Shown: piece after piece, positions 14,221 to 28,660 of the stretch
Position numbering within the stretch: the stretch's first letter is position 1
Layout of the letters: each line of letters opens with the position of its first letter
NCBI RefSeq assembly: GCF_003672135.1
Contig: NC_039511.1
Location: forward strand, 15,402,464-15,466,463
DNA length: 64,000 nt
DNA from: Ooceraea biroi
Taxonomy: Eukaryota > Arthropoda > Insecta > Hymenoptera > Formicidae
Direction: 5' to 3'
Notes under the pieces: model-generated
Databases searched by the model: none
Told to the model about the DNA's origin: nothing
What the model saw: the letters and a program-made list of their open reading frames with translations, nothing else
Made by a program: the position numbers and the translations under genes

Positions 14221-14240
14221 GAGAGAGAGAGAGAGAGAGA
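14221..14240. repeat. (GA)10 microsatellite
   Basis: Ten uninterrupted GA units. Confidence 0.92.
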
Positions 14241-17200
14241 AAGTACATGTTCAAAAAATATTTAAATATTTCCAAGCTACACCCTTACACATTGCGTGGC
14301 AGGTAGCAAACCGGCCAAGCGGGATACACTGTTGCAAGGTTTATTTAGTTGGCACAGGCTGAAGAGGATCGTTTATGGCGGTCTAAAACGTCGGTCTAAA
14401 ATGACGCAACAGCAACAACATCGTCGTTGCCGCCTGGTGTTGCGGTTTCCACGTTAACGTACTCGGACCACGTAACCGCTGGTCACAGGCAAGCCGGTTA
14501 TGGACAGTCTTGCAATTTTGGACCCTCTGTTCTGTATCGATACTTTGGAACTAGAACGAGCATCGCCTCTTCGCTACTCATAACGGCAGGAGGGAAATTT
14601 TATGGACGTCAGATACGGTCGGTTCGTTACTTTCTCCGTATCAATTTTTGCATTTTCCCCAAGCACCGAGATGAACCCCGCGGTGAATCGCCACTTATCG
14701 AGTTGAAACATACAAGATTGGATTTTATGAAACAAAATATCGTCTCTACGCTGTATTTCGTTTTATTGGTTCTTTAACTGATTTTGATATTTGGAGAGCG
14801 GAATAATGAATTCAGCAACTTGGAATGTTTCGTATAACATCTCGACATATAATTGTACATATGAAATGCCTTGATTAAATTAGATGCCATTTACTTTGAC
14901 AAAATTTTTCAGAATAATTTCTGATATTAAATGTACATTTTTCAGTACTCTTCAAGGTAGCTAAAGTAATCACGTAAAAATTAAAATTTGAAGGAGTTTA
15001 TAAAAGTTTCATCGATAGATGCAGCACTGCACATTCTAAATGTTCAATTCCGAACGCTGTCGTCAAACGACGATAAACTGCTAAGCAGACCTTACATGCT
15101 TATTACCGAAGACGGTTGGTCAATGACCACACTGTTGACTCTGTCCTCCTCGGAATTGTCTTCGTGCATATTACGTTTCGCGAGCAGCCTATTATATTAA
15201 GTAGCAAAGAGGGACGCGATACATAACAAGCGAAATGTCCTAAAGTTACGAGGCTCGCGAGCTGGCGGTAACGTAACACCGCTCCTTTGTATAATTCTAC
15301 ACTACCGAGATCGTAACTGCCAGCTACGATGTGCTTAGATTATGGAGAATGCACTCGCGTTACGTACTCAGTCTCGCCGATGTTCCGAGAGCATCTCTTC
15401 ACGGTGCGATGCTTCTGGAAAAATGCTTGCGTAAAAATCCTCGCCCTTTATGTCGTACACGCATTTATGAAGAGCCGTGTTTCCTCGCGCAAACAGTGAT
15501 AAAGTCCTCGAGACACGCGAAATAATTTTTCTTTATGTCTCTTCTTTCTGTCTCTCTCACTTTCTCTCTTTCTTTGAGTTTCTTCTAGATCTCAGAGCAG
15601 CTAATACAATTTCCGATATTTTATTCGTAACCTGGCAAATACAGAAATAAGCTTCTCTTGCAGCTTGATTATTAAATCAACTAATTTTGGACTTGAAGTA
15701 ATATATCACCGCACAAAGATATTTGATGATTTCTCCTTTCATGACAGAGCGTTATTTGACGTTCATTTGTTATTTGTTTATCTCATGAATAAAAATTAAG
15801 ATGATATATTTACTTAGTTTACGTACCAACATCGAGATTCATCTCGTTGAAGAATTCAAGTCTCCCTCTCCTCACTCTCATGGGAATAGTATAATGAGGT
15901 CTTGGGAAAGCGTGAAATGATCTTTCTTCATCGATCATTTGTATTCTGAGCGTCGAAAGCGAATAATTCCTCGGCGACGACTTAGTTTTATTGGCGCTTT
16001 ATTCCGCCCGTAAACCTGTTCGATTTTATACGGCTGCGGAAGTACGCGCGCGTTTTTCCTCTCGATTAGAGGCATCCCGTCCCAACCCGCCACTGTTAAC
16101 TCGCTTCCGTTCTTTCGCTTACGTTCACCTGTGCTCTTTTACACGGCACGTACTGTTTCACAAGCCGGTCGCTCGCATTATTCCGAGCGCGGTGCAATTC
16201 ACGCCGGGAATTAACGGCACACGAGGAACTCTCCCTCAGGAACTGTAAAACCACGGATACCTCGCGAATAAAGCGACTTAAAAATTGCAGTGGGTTGCTG
16301 GTATAAATTCCGAACTGATGTATGGCCGCGCGCAGCGAGGATAATCCGACACTGTTGGTCGATAAATTTATCCTCACGAGATTAGCTGCCAATTTCAGTC
16401 GAAGTCGGTTACGGCGCGAAGCGAAAGCTGAAACCACACGTAGGAGATATTCGATTGGTAGAGAAGTAATTTTGGATTTTCAGCCAAAAACTGAATACAA
16501 CGCGTGACCCGATATCTTGCTGTTCTGTATACATGTGACATTTTTCAGCGCTGGACAGTTTAAGACGCATCATTTAAAGTAGAATGACAAAAAATAATTT
16601 TAAACAACTTATACAAGTATGTGCGTGTATGGTAGTTTAAAGTACAACATGTATATGATGAAAAAATATTGTAGCGCATGGTATGATACATAAGCGATTT
16701 ATAAACCAAGTTTTATTCGCGAAAATCAATAATTTAATATCGAGAAAAATTACTGCTTTCGGTATCTCGTTCATTTATCATCAAGATATTGCAAGCGTGT
16801 ATAAAAAACTGATAATTATTTCTCTTAAATAATCTTAAGTTCTCAGATCTTGGTTTTTATTCGCTGTCGTTAAAATATATAAATGCTTTTTACATACATA
16901 TATTGATGACGATGCGTAGGATGAAGATAACAGGAGCGATTTCATGTTCGTCTTTATTTGTCTACATCCGCCAATCTAAAATCCATAATCGTTCCTGTCA
17001 CATGTCGGTTTTCGAAGGTACAGGTGCAGTCACCTGTCCTTTTTCAGCAGTGATCGCCGCCGGCCGATTTATTTCACCAGGCGTGACTCGTAGGGCGCGT
17101 ACAGCGGCGCCTGTTAATAATTCGCAGCGGTTGTTACCCTGCGGGCTTTCCGTCCTCCCCCGTCCCCGGCAGCCCTTCGCTGCCCTTCCGCTCTCGCGCC

Positions 17201-17345
17201 ATCCGTGTGCCGCTAGTAACGCAAACACACCGCCGTCTAATTCGGTTAGCCGGCCCGCAAAAATTATATCCAATTACGCGCTCCCGTGGCCCTACCAGAC
17301 AACCAACGCAACTTTCATCCCTCCACTGCCGTGTTTACCGCCTTG

Positions 17346-17365
17346 TCTCTCTCTCTCTCTCTCTC
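17346..17365. repeat. (TC)10 microsatellite
   Basis: Ten uninterrupted TC units. They lie inside the longest open frame of the region and are translated there as a Leu/Ser run, one reason to doubt that frame. Confidence 0.92.
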
Positions 17366-20300
17366 CCTGCATGGGACTTTCTACTATTCGGTTCGCGCAC
17401 CATTCGCCTCTCCGTCCGCGAACTTCTCGATCGTTGCCAGCGATCCTGACGTTTGATCCTGAGATCAAAATGCGAGATTACGATTATTTGGAAGCAGCAA
17501 AGCCAAAGATTTCTTTAAAGCTACTGTCTAATAAAATAATCTCACTACATAATATAAGTAAATTAAATTTGAAATTGAGATCAACAATGTCGTCATTCAA
17601 ATAAATGCAGACGCAGGCAAATGCAAATTTTCGTGCTACCGTCGATAATAAAATTCTTACCGCAAGAGGATGTGATAAAAAGCAAAAGTTAATTATCAAG
17701 AGCAACAAGCTACGTAATTAAAACGTGTCAAAGCCGATAGGGAAAAAAAATATAGTAGAAAAGGAGAGCCGCAAGAACGCGTGAGAGAATCGCGAGAAAG
17801 TTTGCGTTTAGCTCTGGCTACTCGAAATCTCTCCACTTTTCTATTTCTTTCAGCGTTAACACGGATGACCGGTCATTGTCTTCCACGTCGTTGGTCCTCG
17901 CGGTGCTTCCGATTCGGCGAATGCCGACGATAGTCTGGCCTCGCACGAAGAGAGAAGGGTGGGTTGAAACGGTTCTGGCGTAAGGACTAGAAATGGGGCT
18001 GAAATGCGATAAGACTTGCATTTGCATTCTTAGTGAGGACAATCGTCGTTTGCAGTAACAAGCGATTCACGAAGAGCCAGGACTAACTGCCGCAGACTGT
18101 TCACATTTTGCGTAACGAGGTTCAGTTAATCGATGGCTCTCATCGTTCGACTCTGAGATCAAGGAGGGTACACTTCAGCTATGTGCGTCTTAAAGATTTG
18201 CGAGGAAAGAATTCTCAAGGAAATTAAATTTAATTCCCGTCTCTTACCATATTTCTGTCATATTTAAAAATAAAATAATCCATTAAAAATACGCTAAAGT
18301 ATCAATATTTCTCAATTTTTGCGTGTTTTCAGAGAATTTGAGCGAATTTTGACGCTCGATCGCTTATACATGCTCGTTACATTTTAAATCGCGCTCCCGC
18401 GGAAAGCGTATTTTCTCCTCACGTCACTCTGTCTCGGCAACGAGCAGTAAATACACTCTACCCCATCATCCCCCATCGACGAGAGGGGGATGCGTGGTGG
18501 TTCACGAAGGGTAGCGGGGCCGGGAGAAGGAGGTGCGAGAAGAGGTTTCGCTCGCACTTTCCGGCATGTCCTCGAGAGACTACGTGTCCCAGGACTCAAT
18601 AAACCTCTCCACTTCCTCGCTTTTCAAAGGCGAAGGAGATTTTCCCACCCGCAGGTGTCTCGACGAGTGGTTGGTAAAGATTCGAATCCGCTTTCTCCTC
18701 TTTCTTCTTCCCCGTGCGTCCGCCGAGCCACCTTCGTCGGCTTCATCCTCCTCCTTCGCATTCGCTTTTCACCCGGTAGCGTCGGGCAAACATCCGATGC
18801 TACCAATGACGCGGCCGCATCCATTGGAAATTGGCAGATTTGAATGGCGAGGGCGTGCTAAACCCAAACGCCAATCTCCAGTCGCGGGAATAATCTGGGC
18901 CGCTGTTTGCGCGCGGCGCGGATCACCCGCCGAAGATTTCTTTCGCACGCACGACGCGTACGGTTCTTTCCGCCAACAGGCGTAAGCTGTGGAAAATGAC
19001 AGCGATTTTCCCTGTTTTGATGTTTCTTCGCGAAACCTGTCATCATCTCAAACTGTTCCATCAACCAACAAGTATCACGATACTTTACAAAAAAAAAGAA
19101 AACATTTCGTGAAATTTTCGGGTAATCAGCACTGCGATATAACGTCCCGACATGTGAAATTATTTATATTCAATTATTTATATTATATTCATTAAAATAG
19201 CAATAACATCCGATCAATTACTTCTTATTTCGTAAATTATTACGGAGGATAGATTAGTTCGTTTGAATAACAATGATAATAACAAGATACAAGGCGAGTT
19301 TGTAAAAGGGCGTCTTGCGTTCAAAGTAATCAAGTCGTTTATCAGAGTGACGATAAAAATTTAACATCTATCGCGCCGTCGCCACTCAAGCCTGCAGAAT
19401 CCCCTTCTTCTCGTACGTGCGCTTAACGGCCCGCCATATCGGGCAATTCGTCCTTATTTGTCGAAATTATAACTCCACGTTCCACCATTTACGAGGGGAA
19501 AGACCGGTGGCGGCCGCCGCCGCTGGATAAAAGACACATTGCCGCCGCTCCTGCGCGCCCGCTCCCGTGGCGGCGATGTGTAACGTGACGTTCGTGCTCG
19601 GCTGAGGGCGGCATAAACTTATATTAAACAATAAAATGCAAATAGAATGCTTTATACCGCGAGGTGGCGTCGCTGCAACCCGAGCTGCATACAGTCGACC
19701 TCGCTGCATTTCGCTTGCCATGTACGGGGTGTCCGTTTTGCCTTTTTGCAAAATTTTCAGCTGGATCGAATGGTGCATCGAGCGTGAAATCGATATTTCC
19801 TTCATTGTTAATGTCCATCTAAAATATAATCACGAAGACTGTACTGAGTATAAAAGGTTCTGTTGCGAATCGAACGGACTTTAACGCACAAACACACGAA
19901 ATTTTGAAATTTCCCTTTTAAGTTCAGATCGGTATTACTTTAACGTGGAGTTCGTTTCACACGTTTACTGCTTACAGATAAATTTATTACAATCCGCAAG
20001 AGCTTTCTCGCGACTTGAATAAGTGAGTCTAAATCTGTCAAAAGATCTCTTGTTAGATTCTTGATGCAATTTGGTGTTACAGATTTAGTTACAAAAGTAC
20101 TTATCGTCGAGAACTAGAAGACAATGGAGGAAGAATGGCGTTCAATAGAATTTTCGTTACGGAGAAATCGGCTCTAACTACTCAAAGAAAACGTGAGCTA
20201 AAGGAACGGTAATGATTCCGGGTCACCGTATGTGTGGCATCGTACACAGAGAACCGTCGTACAATTGAGTTTGCCGTGGAAGCGCGGTTGGTTAGAGAGC

Positions 20301-23300
20301 TCGCCGAGACCAACAAGGGATGGTCCGAGCCGAACCCGAGAGGACGTAATTAAAAAATCACTCGAAGTGACCAATAAAGGTGGTGACTGGGCAGCTTATC
20401 TCCTCCACATGGCAAATCCTATTGCGGCCCGTTCAAGGAAAACCCACCGTTCTGTAGACTATTGTCCACCGGCTGTTATTTGTTCCTTTCTTGATTAACG
20501 GCGTGCTTTTATTGCGTCACTTTTAAAGGCTGTGGCGTTACGTTGCGCGGATTGCAATTTTTGCTGCCTACGCGACGCAAAATGCGTAGGATGTAATCCA
20601 AATTTACATTAAAATATAATCCCGCGCGTGTGTGCGATTTTATGATGTTATGTATTTGCAAATCGGCCTTAGAACGGATTTCTCAATCTGCTTCTCAGAT
20701 TAGTCCGTGAAATGTAATCATGCGAGATGCGTTCCTAATTCTTTAAACGTGTAACAACTGAATAATTATATTTTTAATAAATAAATTTTTTAAATAATTT
20801 CTGATACAATATTAGTTATCGCCAATAAGTAACGAGTATCAGATTCAGCATTTAAAAATTTATTTATCTCAATACGATAGTGACATGTTAAAATTGTGTA
20901 TAAATTAACTAATTACATAATCCTAACGTAAAAATAATATTATAAAATATATACATGTCCAATATACATAAAATGAAAAGCGATTAAATTTCAACATAGC
21001 TCGAAGTGGCGTTGAATTCAGCTGATTACACTATCAAAAAGGCAAGTTTTATTTCCCCAGCAAAATATTTCTGACCTCGCGGATGCATTCGGCTCGTTCT
21101 ATTTACTAGTCTCGCTGTTCCCGCTCTTCTTCCGCGGGTCCAGTCAGCAGTATTTTAGAGCGCGTCTTTTTACATTGCCACCATCTGGAACGTCGCTCCT
21201 CCCCCGGCGTTAAAAACGCTGGTACTGCGCAATTACCTCGAAAGTTCCCGCGGACAACGCGAGCTCCCCCGGACGATAAATAAAATGTAAATGATTTCAG
21301 CGGCGAATAAATTTGCGCGGCGCACCGGGCGCTCGAGGGCGGAAGTCGAGGAAGGACAATCGGGGAGGGTAACGTGGGAGTGAACTTTCAGGAGGAAACA
21401 GGGGGGATTTCGGCAAAGTACGTCGTTATAAATGCACTCGGTACATGCGAGACGAATTGTTCGCTCATCTCGACTAACTTTAACTCGCGCCCCTTCTTCA
21501 TTCACTATGGCTTTTCCGCGGTATTTTTCCCGCATCAACCGTTCCACCGTCGTATTGAAAGCACATTCGTCTGTTACGCGAATATCCTGTGTCACGGAGC
21601 GTTACGGAGACCGGTTTCATTTTCGCTTATTTCTTCTCTCCTCTTTGTGTAATCTTCTTGTGATACCCGATAATTCCTTGTGCTCGTTACAAGTAAGAAG
21701 TAACAACCTGCGAGAACTTTTTAACTTTAACGCGCAACGTGAAATATTGCACTTTTTATTGCCGGACGTAATTCCATAAGCCGGATTAGTCGAATTTTAA
21801 ACGTAACTGTCGACGGTTAATCGCGAGAATGTCGCATACATAAGTTTATACGCGCATAAACTTTACGCGACTTGTTTTATTACGGATGCTCCCGCACCGA
21901 TGCTCTCCGTTCACGGTCCGCATAAAACACAGCCTCGGGCAAGAAGTCTCATACAAGCCATTGCAATTATATTTCGCCAGCCACATCGGTAAGAAACAAG
22001 ATAAATAAGAGATACTCCTCTCATTCCTCATCCCACTTCTCTCTTCCACCTTCTCTCTTTCTATCTGTCTCTTCTTCTGAGGAATAAGATATAACCGAAT
22101 AATGTTTCCATGCGGGAGGCAGGAAGAAGCCGTGGTAACGGAAACGCGCACGTGTCGCCGACAGTCCTGTCACGTTATCGTCACGTGTCGCATGAATCGA
22201 ATGTTTTCCTCCCCCTTCTGGAAGAGTGCCTCCACCCGCTCCGAATGCGTTTTCCAGCATGGATGTCTGCGAAACAGGGAAACCTCGCCTGGATATGCGA
22301 GGATATGCGCGGCGACCCGTCCGATCCTTTATGCGATCCATATTTCTGAGAGCACCCGCGGAATATGAAGTCGAACAGTGGCTCTGGCCTATTTACAGGT
22401 TAGACTTCGCGCACTTCGTACCTTGTTACGTGACACAGAATTCACTGGACATCTCGCCCGCATCTTGCAAGAACACGCGACACACGGGCGACATTTTATT
22501 TAGGGATGGAAGACACCGACCTGTTTGACAAATTGATTTAATGACGTCTTCCTTCGGATACGTCATTGCGTATTGATGCTCTTGCAATTTTATTTCTTTT
22601 TTTTTATAATTAACGTCGATTTGAAAATTAAACTTTTTGTCATTTTTGAAAGTAGAATATTTTCCAAATTACTTTTTATTTAACGCTTCTCTTCAAATTT
22701 CCCTTTCCAAAGATACGATTATGGAAATGATCACGAATCTTAGGACCTGATTTAGCGGAATTTTATAGAATCTACATTAAATATCTTTCGCGTGTTTCCA
22801 TGAAAATTCTTGATGAAGGATAACGTGGATTATGTTCTTTATCAGAAGAAAGACAGAGTTTAGTATCGATAAAAGGAAAGAGATATTTGACACTTCCGCC
22901 GGCATCTTCTTACGGCAGGCAGAAGGGTGGTCAGATAATATGGTCGAAATTGCTGGTCGTCTGAGACGCGGGTGGCGTCTCAGAATGCTGCCGGTGCGGC
23001 AAGGGGGTGGCGCGGGACGTCGCAAGTATTCGCTAATGTAGCTCGTAGCTCTCGCGGGATAGGAGTTTGCTATAGCCTCCGGTGACACTCAGAATGCGCG
23101 GTCCTTATCCAAATCTATGCGGATGCTTATGCAGCGGTCGACTCGTCGCGCGCATTCGGGGATCCGAAAATTGCATTCCTGGCACTCACCCTAGTAAACG
23201 GCGCGTCTTTTCGCTCCTCCCCCATGCTTTCGCGTAGCTACCTACCTTCCGTCACAACCAATATTTACGCGCTATTAGCGTGCAGCATGTCCCAGAGCTA

Positions 23301-26019
23301 TCGCTGCTCTCCCTGGCGCAGCTGGAGGACTGAAGAACGGCGATCGCGCCAACGAGTAGCTTCAGCTTGCTGTAATCAGCAAGGGAACTCGTCAAGTCCG
23401 CCAGATGACGAGATTTGATTTCTTGCCCTCAGCTGCGCGCTCTAATCGTCTCGTTTCTGAGTAGATTTTAGCTTCACAGCTTGATCACTTAAACGGCCGA
23501 TGGTATCAAGAATTTAAACGAACGCTACGGACACGAATGTGAAAAAAGTTGCAGCTAGCGCGGCACGATTTTAGACGCCGGCTCGCGTGACGCGAAAATC
23601 ACCCCTACTAAATCAGGACCAGTGGGGCTGTCCTCGTTTTGAGAAGCGCCGTTCTCGTTACGATGAGAATTCTTTAGTCTAGGAAGATAGAGAGAGCGCT
23701 TACTTTCGCACGTCAGGAGACCCTGCATAATTATTTCGTCTGAAAGCGAAAATAAAACGACGCTTCCTAAGCGTTTCTCCTGTCTGTCTCTCCGTCCCTT
23801 CCCGTTTCCCCTCTAGAATGACGCAACGGGGGATGTATGCGGCGAAACCAACTTTCGGAATTAGGTTGCATCGTCGAAGCACGGTGCCGCAACGGTGCTT
23901 CGTTTTCGAATCCCTGCTGCGGCTTAGAAATTCAGCCCATCCGTGAAACGAATTTAGGCTCTGCGGAATGAAGCGAAACTCCACAGACGAGTGCCCTTCC
24001 TCTCTCTTTCTCTTTCGTAGCGAAACGCCTCGTCGTCTATCTCGCCGGATACAGAGAATTGCGAGATTATTCTGAAGGCTCAGCACGCTAGATATAAACG
24101 CGGCTCTTTTATAGGCTTAGAGGACAAACGAAATTGCAAAATAAATCTTTACGAAAAATATGTAATAGATTCAAGAGAAATTGGACACATTGGCAGATCA
24201 ATCCCGATGTCGAACGAGAAAGATTGAACTCTCTCTAGTCGGTTCAACATCAAGAAGATTTCTTTAAGTTTCTAGATTTTGATTAAGTTAATTTGAAAAT
24301 TTATTAATCTGCTGCACAACACATAAAAATAATACATTACGTTCTTATATCGATGATTAAATTAGGACAGTATACGGCTGATAACATAAATCGTTCTGCG
24401 CTAAACACTCTTGTTTTTTATAGAATGCAGATATTTCACAGTTGAAGGGAAATCTTTGACCATACACGTGACGACGTTGTTACGACAGGGGACAAGGGAA
24501 CCGGACAGGTTATTGCCAATTTTACTGAAGAGACTCGACCCTTCGAAAACCGTGGAAAAGCCGGACTGGCAAGTTGATCCGAAGCGCAAGTGGAACATGA
24601 ACGAATGGATAATAATGCGAAGGAATGAACACACAACGAACGGATGAAAATTTTCCGTCGGAAACGTCGCGATTGCCGGAAAGCGGATTACAAAGATGAA
24701 CGGGCGAGTCACCGCTCGTGAAAATCCCGATTTCTCGTATCGCGCGATTGAGAGCGCAAGAAAATACGTAAATAAGCTTTCAGACGAGCGGAACGCTTCG
24801 AAGGATGTTTATTCTTGTGTATTTAGCTAGTTTTAGCAGCAGAAACTGAACGGAACGAATAAAATCTCGTAAGAAACATTTATTACTGACTGAGTAAAAC
24901 AACTCTGTAAAGAAAACTACAAAAATTAACTTGGCCTAGTGAAGTTATCTATTCTATTGTAACTTAGATAAAAGTAACTTAAATAAAAGTAAATAAAAGT
25001 AATGCTTAACTAAAAGCAACTAATTAATGGAAAGTAACGGAAGATTTCTATTTTCAATACTATATACTTCCAACGTGTTTAATAATTCATTTTTATCGCT
25101 TGAACTTAATTGCATACGTCAATGCAAATTCCTCGAAAATTCCAGCGCAACGTAACAAAACGCAAAGAGCGAACGCTCTCTTGTACGCCGTCGTTACATC
25201 GCACGATGCGAAAATCGACGATGTAACAAGAAATTCTTCAGCACACCGAGACGACGCGGACGTCACGCGAGACGGCGATACGTACGAGGCGTCGCGGCGC
25301 GACGGGACGTACGAAAACAACGTGACGTCTCGGTGCGTGTGCAACGGGGGTGTGCAAGACGCCTCGCCTCGCGATGGGACGGATTGCAAAATGGCAACCC
25401 GCGGGATTATTGTACGTACAAGAGATTTACCGTCTGTGGCCCTTTCGCCGAGCCAAAGGGCGGCCGAGGTCGCTATGGCAACAGACAGGCGGAAGCCAGC
25501 CACCTACCCTTCTATTTCCCCGGATGCAAGCCGTCGGCTCTGCCGTCTCTCGCTCTCTTTGCGTCAAGTGATTCTGTTGCATCGTCCTGCAAGCCTCTCG
25601 CCATTCCTTTTTTCTCCACGTACCCTTTCCTCCCTGTGTTTCTTCAGCGTCGTTGCATCGTCGTTTCCTCGTTCGCTCTTCAGACTCTCAAACGTCGTCG
25701 CGAGCCGGTGCGCTCGGTGATCCCGTCTGTTGCGGTTCTCCCTGTCGGCGACGGAATTTCCTACGCAACAAAAGGACGCATGACACCCCCGCGCGATATC
25801 GTTATCGATCTATCGTGCCGGCTTTGCCCGGCATGTTGGCGAACACGCACGCCCGCGTACATGGAAATACAGGCGTATGTGAGACGCGGAAAGGGGACGT
25901 GATTTTTTTGTAAACGTATATTGATTGTGCTTCATTGCGAGTAAGAGTATGCATTATGTTTCACATGGGAAGTTTTACGGATAATCTCAGCAACTATGTT
26001 GTTCAGGAATTTCAAGGAT

Positions 26020-26990
26020 GAGCGTTGCCAATAATAAATTGAAATATGTGTTTGTTTTTCTAAAGTAAAGAAGAATTGAAAATTATTAAACTGTTCACTT
26101 ATCAGTAATTTAATCGAATCAACTCGATTTAAGATTACGTACCGAATACATTTATTATAATTTAATTAAATATTATTCCCGTAACGTGCACAAGTGTAAG
26201 TTCAAAACGGACACTCACAGCACATACTCTTTCATCAACTCGTAGTTCATAGTGACACATAAGATCAAAGCCAGTTTCTAGCGACGTAGAAAGGTGATCA
26301 GTTCGTACGCGTTCAAGGATCGTTGAAGGGCGAAAAGAAAGTGAAGGAACGGAAAAGACGTCTTATTCCTCCACTCAAGTTCGCTGACTATAAAGGAAAT
26401 TTCGAGCTTTCTTGTTTGAATGTTTACTTGTGGATTGATGAACAATTATAATAAAACATAAAACGAAATCAGTCATTAATTTTATGCGTGTACACAGAGT
26501 CAATTTAAACGCGGTGAACAGATTTTTAGCTGCGATAAAATAATTGCAAATTTATATATACTATTACCCTGAATGCATATTATTCATTAAATGAGTATCA
26601 TATTATCACAATTATTCGTATAATTTATTAATTATCTATCCTAAGCATATTTAATGCTTAATATGTAATATTCGCAAACGTTTAATGTATGTTATGCATT
26701 TACCTATATCGATCGTTCTTACTTAATAATGTGAAATGAAGTAATATTTCATTTCGCATTATTAAGTATAATATAAACATTCGGGAAGACAAATTAAAAC
26801 CGTTGCATTACGTTTATTTCATTCGATTCAGCTTATAACTTACTGAAATCAAAGAAAGAAAACATATAAAACGATCTTTGTTATAACGCCAGTTTTGGGG
26901 AAATTAAGAAGAAGAATGTATAGAAAATACAAATAAATAAAAACAGAAATTGATATGAAGCAAACTCTGCGTGCAAATTTTGAAACCACG
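26020..26990. other. AT-rich island containing the 26720 hairpin
   Basis: This intronic sequence is rich in A and T with several short inverted repeats, for example TAAGCAT/ATGCTTA near 26640-26665. The 49-nt hairpin at 26720-26768 is the outstanding feature. No coding frame is seen. Confidence 0.6.
26720..26768. repeat. Long near-perfect hairpin (49 nt)
   Basis: Left arm 26720-26740 and right arm 26748-26768 pair over 21 positions, with one G:T wobble as the only irregularity. The loop is 7 nt (GTAATAT). Both ends are TA followed by CTTAAT, or its complement. The arms are about the length of a small-RNA duplex, but the loop is short for a typical pre-miRNA. A mini palindromic transposon remnant with a TA target duplication is the alternative. 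Confidence 0.82.
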
Positions 26991-28139
26991 GCGAACCAAG
27001 GCAAGAAACAATGTCATCTTTTGAGAAGTGATTCGAAGCGTTTAGAATTTTTCGACGGGCTGCATGTAATCAAATATTTGTAATAATCAGTCAGAGCAAG
27101 ACGCGTGACGAATATTTAGGACGGTATCAACAGGTGGCCATCCACAGCTTTTTTTCTCCGTGCTTCTTCCTCGGTCTTGGTGCACCCGATGTTCGCTTTA
27201 GCTTGCGTGAATCGTTTAATTTCTAAATAAACCTTTTATGCTGGACTAATTAATTAATATCTACTGCTTGGTACAAGGTAGATTGTGCGTTGTCTACGGA
27301 ATTATCATTAAATTCAACGAAGTCCACAATTCTCCTACTAATTAATTGAGCCGCGAATTCTTTATGTAATATCTGTATTGTGTCTTGTATAAATTTTTGA
27401 CCAGATATGATATAGGCAGAAAAGATATTAAGCAATGTAATATCTGAGCGTAAAATGTAAAATTTACTATATTTGTTTAATCTACCTTTAATTTTGACAG
27501 TTATGTGAGAAATTCTAATTATATAAAACGAAAATGTTGTACATCGAAGAATGAGAGAACGCAAGAATTGTCTATCAAATAATGTAAAATTATATTTCAA
27601 CTGAAAGTTCATGAAATGTAAAAGCATTGCCGAAAATAATTCCATCAAGCTCTGACCGGGATCCGGCTATAATGGTCGACAGTTCACAATAATAGAGAAC
27701 AAACTGAAGTTAAAGGCTTTTATGAGAGGAAGAACCGAAAAAGCGATACCAGAAAATGCCAAGTCAGAACTGCTCGCGCTATCGAGTTATTTCAGCGTTG
27801 TGAGATAAGCGTTATCCCCCACGGTCATGAATATTAACGAATTCCGGCGCGGTAGGATGGACAAGACTTGCAAGGGATGGACTGGACTGTGGTGTGTGCG
27901 TGACAATCCGGGAATGAAATTAATTTTCCAGCTCCGCGACGAGCTATTACGATGCCTCATCCAACATAAATTATCCATCGAGAGGCAAGCGCAAAAGGCA
28001 ATATCAAGCATTCCTTTGATAACGAATAACTAAGCAAAAAATATCATAAAAATCCGAACTCGATTTTGCGAAATATTTCTCAGAGAAAGATGCTCTGTCA
28101 GTCAGAGTCATTAAGCAGTTCTCATGCCACATTTAATCT

Positions 28140-28660
28140 TTAAACTCAAGCATTTAAAATTCTCACTCGCATTTACAATGTCATAGAATTTTATTATATA
28201 AATTTGAAGAAAATTTGAGGAGAATGTATTTTTGAATTTTTGATTTGTCAAGTCTGTACAATAGGATCTTAATGACATGGAATTATGCTGAATTATTCAT
28301 CATTAAAGATGAAAAATTATAACAATGAAATTAATAATAAAATTAATAATAAAATAAAAATGAAAAATTTATAACAAAACCCAATGAAAAGTATAATAAT
28401 ACAAATGCGTATAAAAAACATACGATTATATAATTTTGATGGGCGATACGATTATATAATTAAATCTTCTTTAATAAAATATATAAAAAGAGAAATACAT
28501 TATTGCAGTATCTGTACTAATATTATACAAAAGCCGAGATTGAACAATGAGCATAATAATTTCTTAAATTTCTTGAAATTATATTACAAAGTCCATATTT
28601 TAAGTAACTGTTTCTCTTTTAAACTTCCACGGTTTGGTGGAAAGGTCATCCCTTCTGAAT
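28140..28660. other. AT-rich island
   Basis: This AT-rich stretch contains imperfect short repeats. A 16-bp sequence (ATACGATTATATAATT) occurs twice, at 28420-28435 and 28446-28461, and there are AATAATAAA-type runs near 28325-28360. No gene is seen. Confidence 0.6.

Noticed and set aside
16903..17604. Longest open frame in the window, 233 codons, + strand.
   Set aside because: It relies on a non-ATG start and crosses a pyrimidine-rich block and a TC microsatellite, both of which suppress stops on this strand. Its composition changes abruptly to AT-rich Lys/Asn at the end, and no domain is recognisable.
22390..22402. Possible recursive splice (ratchet) site, tttacag followed by gtta; similar weak sites near 18651 and 29694.
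   Set aside because: Recursive splicing is plausible in introns this long, but none has the long pyrimidine tract plus AG|GTAAGT consensus. I found no convincing ratchet site in any of the three introns.
25100..25720. Open frame of 206 codons, + strand, overlapping long frames in the other + frame and on the minus strand.
   Set aside because: Several frames are open at once because the block is CpG- and C/T-rich. The composition is Arg/Ser-heavy with no family resemblance.
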